Shown: positions 5,530 through 7,514 of the stretch, in pieces
Position numbering within the stretch: the stretch's first letter is position 1
Layout of the letters: every line of letters starts with the position of its first letter
From: Candidatus Saccharibacteria bacterium UBA3225
GTDB taxonomy: Bacteria > Patescibacteriota > Saccharimonadia > Saccharimonadales > Saccharimonadaceae
Length of the DNA: 7,514 nt
Reading direction: 5' to 3'
Assembly (NCBI GenBank): GCA_002363515.1
Contig: DEVX01000083.1
Coordinates: 1 to 7,514 of the forward strand
The notes under the pieces: generated by a model
What the model saw: only the letters and a program-made list of their open reading frames with translations
What the model was told of the DNA's origin: nothing
Databases searched by the model: none
Position numbers and translations under genes: made by a program

Positions 5530-6365
5530 TGAGTGAACGTCGTGGCGGACTAATAGCGTCAAAACTAGACAGGATGCGCAAACGTGCAAAGAAAGACGAA
5601 AAGTATAAAAAACGCTTGACGATTTTTTGGGCGTTAGCCATTACAGTATGGGTGGGAGTTGCATTTTTTGCTGCGCAGATTATCGTTTTTACGATTGCAG
5701 GACTATGTATTAAATGGGCCGGCTGGGTGGTAAACGAAAACATGGCGCAAACGATATGCATGGTGATCTCGTATGCGCTGGCTTTACTGATTTTAGCGAC
5801 GGTTGCAAAAAAGTTTTTTAGCGTACGCATCTCAAGAGATGAATTAGGGCTACGCGGCTTGCCGACTTGGACGGATATACTATTGTCGCCGGTCGGCTAT
5901 ATAGTGTCGTTACTAGGCGCAGTTGCGGTGATGTTTGTAATGCAGCTGTTTTTGCCGGCGATTGATTGGACGCAAACGCAGGATGTGGGCTTTAATAATG
6001 TCGTATCTTCGGCAGATCGTATGGTAACTTTTGTGGCTTTGGTGATTCTAGCGCCACTGATGGAGGAACTAATCTTCCGAGGTTATTTGTATGGTCGCCT
6101 GCGCAGCAAGATGAGCGCATTGCCAGCGATTATCTTGGTCTCGGTATTGTTTGGCATTATGCATGGGCAATGGAATGTGGGAATTGTAGTCGGAGTAATG
6201 AGTGTGATTTTATGTATAGCGCGCGAGATGACCGGCACAATATATGCAGGTATATTGATGCATATGATTCGTAATGGCGTTGCATTCTATATGCTTTATA
6301 TTAATCCGATGGGTTTGGCTGGATTTGGCGTGGTGATGCCAGCGTTATTGCCATTCTTGGTATAA
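5529..6365 (+). CDS. CPBP-family intramembrane glutamic protease (Rce1/Abi-like)
   Basis: A 278-residue polytopic membrane protein of the CAAX-protease and bacteriocin-processing family. All three hallmark motifs are intact: EELIFRGY (179-186; catalytic Glu pair and Arg184), FGIMH (208-212) and HMIRN (245-249). About seven to eight hydrophobic segments follow a basic cytoplasmic N-terminus (RMRKRAKKDEKYKKR). Bacterial members lack prenylated CAAX substrates; described roles include bacteriocin self-immunity, peptide maturation and regulated proteolysis, and the sequence does not say which. AAGG at 5517-5520 is an acceptable SD 8 nt before the ATG, and the start shares its A with the rseP stop, so the two membrane proteases are probably translated together and may act on common substrates (inference). 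Confidence 0.92.
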   Translation: MSERRGGLIASKLDRMRKRAKKDEKYKKRLTIFWALAITVWVGVAFFAAQIIVFTIAGLCIKWAGWVVNENMAQTICMVISYALALLILATVAKKFFSVRISRDELGLRGLPTWTDILLSPVGYIVSLLGAVAVMFVMQLFLPAIDWTQTQDVGFNNVVSSADRMVTFVALVILAPLMEELIFRGYLYGRLRSKMSALPAIILVSVLFGIMHGQWNVGIVVGVMSVILCIAREMTGTIYAGILMHMIRNGVAFYMLYINPMGLAGFGVVMPALLPFLV

Positions 6366-6373
6366 TAGATTAT
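6358..6373 (+). promoter_or_regulatory. Extended -10 box 7 nt before the mutM start (candidate leaderless promoter)
   Basis: TGGTATAAT (6358-6366) is a perfect extended -10 element. It overlaps the stop codon of the protease gene and ends exactly 7 nt before ATG 6374. No SD is present. The start of transcription would coincide with the ATG. Confidence 0.6.
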
Positions 6374-7222
6374 ATGCCGGAGTTGCCCGAAGTAGAGACT
6401 ATAAGGCGTGGGCTAAATGAATATATTTTGAATCAGACGATTCAGGAAGTGCATATTTTGTGCGAAAAGAGTTTTCGAGGTGACAAAAAATGGCTATTGG
6501 GGCAAAAGATTATTAAGATAGATCGTCGGGGCAAAGCTTTGCTGATTCAACTCGAGAACAATATGTGGATGATGGTGCATTTACGCATGACTGGTCAGAT
6601 GATTTTTGTGGGTGATGAAAAGTTTGCGGCTGGACATCCGGACGGCGGTTTTACGGAGAAGATGCCAGGGCGACATACGCGCGTATATTTTGATTTTACG
6701 AATGATACGCATTTATATTTTAATGATCAACGTAAGTTTGGTTTTATAGCCGTGCTAGATGAGTTGGGCCTACATGAGGACAAATTCTTGAATAAGCTAG
6801 CGCCAGAGCCGTGGGATATGAAACCTGATGATTTTTGGGCCATGTTGCAACGTCATAAAGCGGCGCCAATTAAGGCGGCAATACTTGATCAGAGCAACAT
6901 TGCGGGAGTGGGGAATATTTATGCAGATGAGGGGTGTTTTTATGCGAAGATTTTGCCTTGGCGAAGATGCGACAGCCTTGACCGCGATGAGGCAGATTTA
7001 CTGCTAAGGGGGCTTTGCGAAGTAATGCAGGCCTCGATTGATAGTGGCGGTTCGACAATGAAAGATTACGTACGCGCAGATGGTACGAAGGGGAGTTATT
7101 TGGAGAAATTTGCGCAGGTATTTCGTCGTGAGGGGCTAGAGTGTCGACGTTGTGGTGGGATGATTGAAAAAACACGAGTGGCTGGACGCGGCACGCATTA
7201 TTGCAAGGGGTGCCAGAAATGA
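6374..7222 (+). CDS. mutM: Formamidopyrimidine-DNA glycosylase (Fpg/MutM)
   Basis: A 282-residue base-excision repair enzyme that removes oxidised purines (8-oxoguanine, formamidopyrimidines) and nicks the abasic site by beta,delta-elimination. The N-terminus MPELPEVETIRRGL carries catalytic Pro2 and Glu3, which fixes the start. Lys54 (RRGKALL) corresponds to E. coli Lys57, Arg120 in DQRKFG to Arg109, GVGNIYADE (178-186) is the helix-two-turn-helix signature, and GGSTMKDYVRADG (225-237) is the lesion-loop region. The zinc finger is complete: Cys257, Cys260, Cys277, Cys280, with the conserved Arg272. Compared with E. coli (269 aa) there is an insertion of about 14 residues near 80-100 before the HTRV strand. 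Preceded by a -10 box rather than an SD; its stop overlaps the holA start (ATGA). Confidence 0.97.
   Translation: MPELPEVETIRRGLNEYILNQTIQEVHILCEKSFRGDKKWLLGQKIIKIDRRGKALLIQLENNMWMMVHLRMTGQMIFVGDEKFAAGHPDGGFTEKMPGRHTRVYFDFTNDTHLYFNDQRKFGFIAVLDELGLHEDKFLNKLAPEPWDMKPDDFWAMLQRHKAAPIKAAILDQSNIAGVGNIYADEGCFYAKILPWRRCDSLDRDEADLLLRGLCEVMQASIDSGGSTMKDYVRADGTKGSYLEKFAQVFRREGLECRRCGGMIEKTRVAGRGTHYCKGCQK
7205..7210 (+). promoter_or_regulatory. Ribosome-binding site of holA
   Basis: AAGGGG lies 8 nt before ATG 7219, inside the zinc-finger codons of mutM, and supports the overlapping start. Confidence 0.65.
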
Positions 7223-7514
7223 TAAAAATCTTCTATGGCAACGATCGCCAAAAAGCTCAGGAGGCCGTCAATAAGATTTTGGGGAAGGAATATGAATTAA
7301 TAGAGGCCGATAGCATTACGCGGGCAGATATGGATTCTATTTTTCGAGGCACGTCTCTATTTGGCGAGAACCGTAAGATATTATTAAAGGATTTAAGCGA
7401 GAACAAAGAATGTTGGGAATCATTTCCAAATTATTTAGATACAACTCACGATGTTGTGGTTTGGCTTTCGACATTAGATAAGCGTTCAGTTACATATAAA
7501 AGTATCTCAAAGAA
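7219..7514 (+). CDS. holA: DNA polymerase III delta subunit, N-terminal part (cut by window end)
   Basis: The delta subunit opens the beta clamp as part of the clamp loader during chromosome replication. The visible 98 residues match the N-terminal domain of the family: MIKIFYGNDRQKAQEAV at the start (degenerate nucleotide-binding region), the GTSLFGENRKILLKDL segment that fits the common 'slFg..rlv.l' block, and VVVWLSTLDKRSVTYK, the usual 'LDKRs..yK' block. The remaining two thirds or so lie beyond the window edge, so completeness cannot be judged. The start overlaps the mutM stop by 4 nt (ATGA), indicating translational coupling; repair and replication genes thus share a transcript here. 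Confidence 0.85.
   Translation, partial: MIKIFYGNDRQKAQEAVNKILGKEYELIEADSITRADMDSIFRGTSLFGENRKILLKDLSENKECWESFPNYLDTTHDVVVWLSTLDKRSVTYKSISK

Noticed and set aside
1..7514. UGA-recoded genetic code, CRISPR array, tRNA genes, insertion sequences
   Set aside because: TGA ends two genes normally, and I see no direct-repeat array, cloverleaf sequence, transposase or terminal repeats.

Overview
The window reads as a stretch of bacterial chromosome in which every supportable gene lies on the + strand. The likely source is a member of the Candidate Phyla Radiation (Patescibacteria), probably Saccharibacteria (TM7). I base this on the compact gene packing, on the AT-leaning ultrabasic protein style, and on my recollection that InlB-repeat and SipW-dependent-type surface proteins occur in Saccharibacteria. 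This is inference, because no 16S or other decisive marker is present. TGA serves as a normal stop (genes ending at 2294 and 7222), which argues against the UGA-Gly code of Gracilibacteria/SR1.

Layout. (1) 1-248: the C-terminal part of ribosomal protein L21 (rplU), closed by a strong intrinsic terminator (255-288). (2) 297-375: an extended -10 promoter and a short structured leader. (3) 376-4261: four exported-protein genes, apparently one operon. Genes 1 and 2 are separated by an 88-nt spacer with a perfect 8-bp hairpin. Genes 2/3 and 3/4 are packed with a 1-nt gap and a 4-nt overlap. Proteins 1-3 look like divergent TasA/camelysin (SipW-dependent-type) beta-sandwich proteins. Protein 4 is a 656-residue modular surface protein: InlB B-repeat, ConA/LamG-like domain, second InlB B-repeat, right-handed beta-helix. 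(4) 4315-7514: a membrane and DNA-maintenance cluster made of an RseP-type site-2 metalloprotease, a CPBP-family intramembrane protease, formamidopyrimidine-DNA glycosylase (mutM), and the start of DNA polymerase III delta (holA), cut by the window edge.

How it may work together (inference). The four-gene operon looks like a cell-surface fibre or adhesin system. Two small subunits share a Cys pair, and two share a W-x-W-x-Y signature. The second protein is a membrane-anchored, Asp-rich variant, and the large fourth protein would be the adhesive or tip component. No dedicated SipW-type signal peptidase is present in the window. In an epibiotic CPR bacterium such a structure could serve host attachment, but nothing here proves that.

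Two housekeeping genes, rseP and mutM, have a perfect TATAAT box exactly 7 nt before the ATG and no Shine-Dalgarno sequence. This suggests leaderless transcripts, in contrast to the clear ribosome-binding sites of the surface operon and holA.
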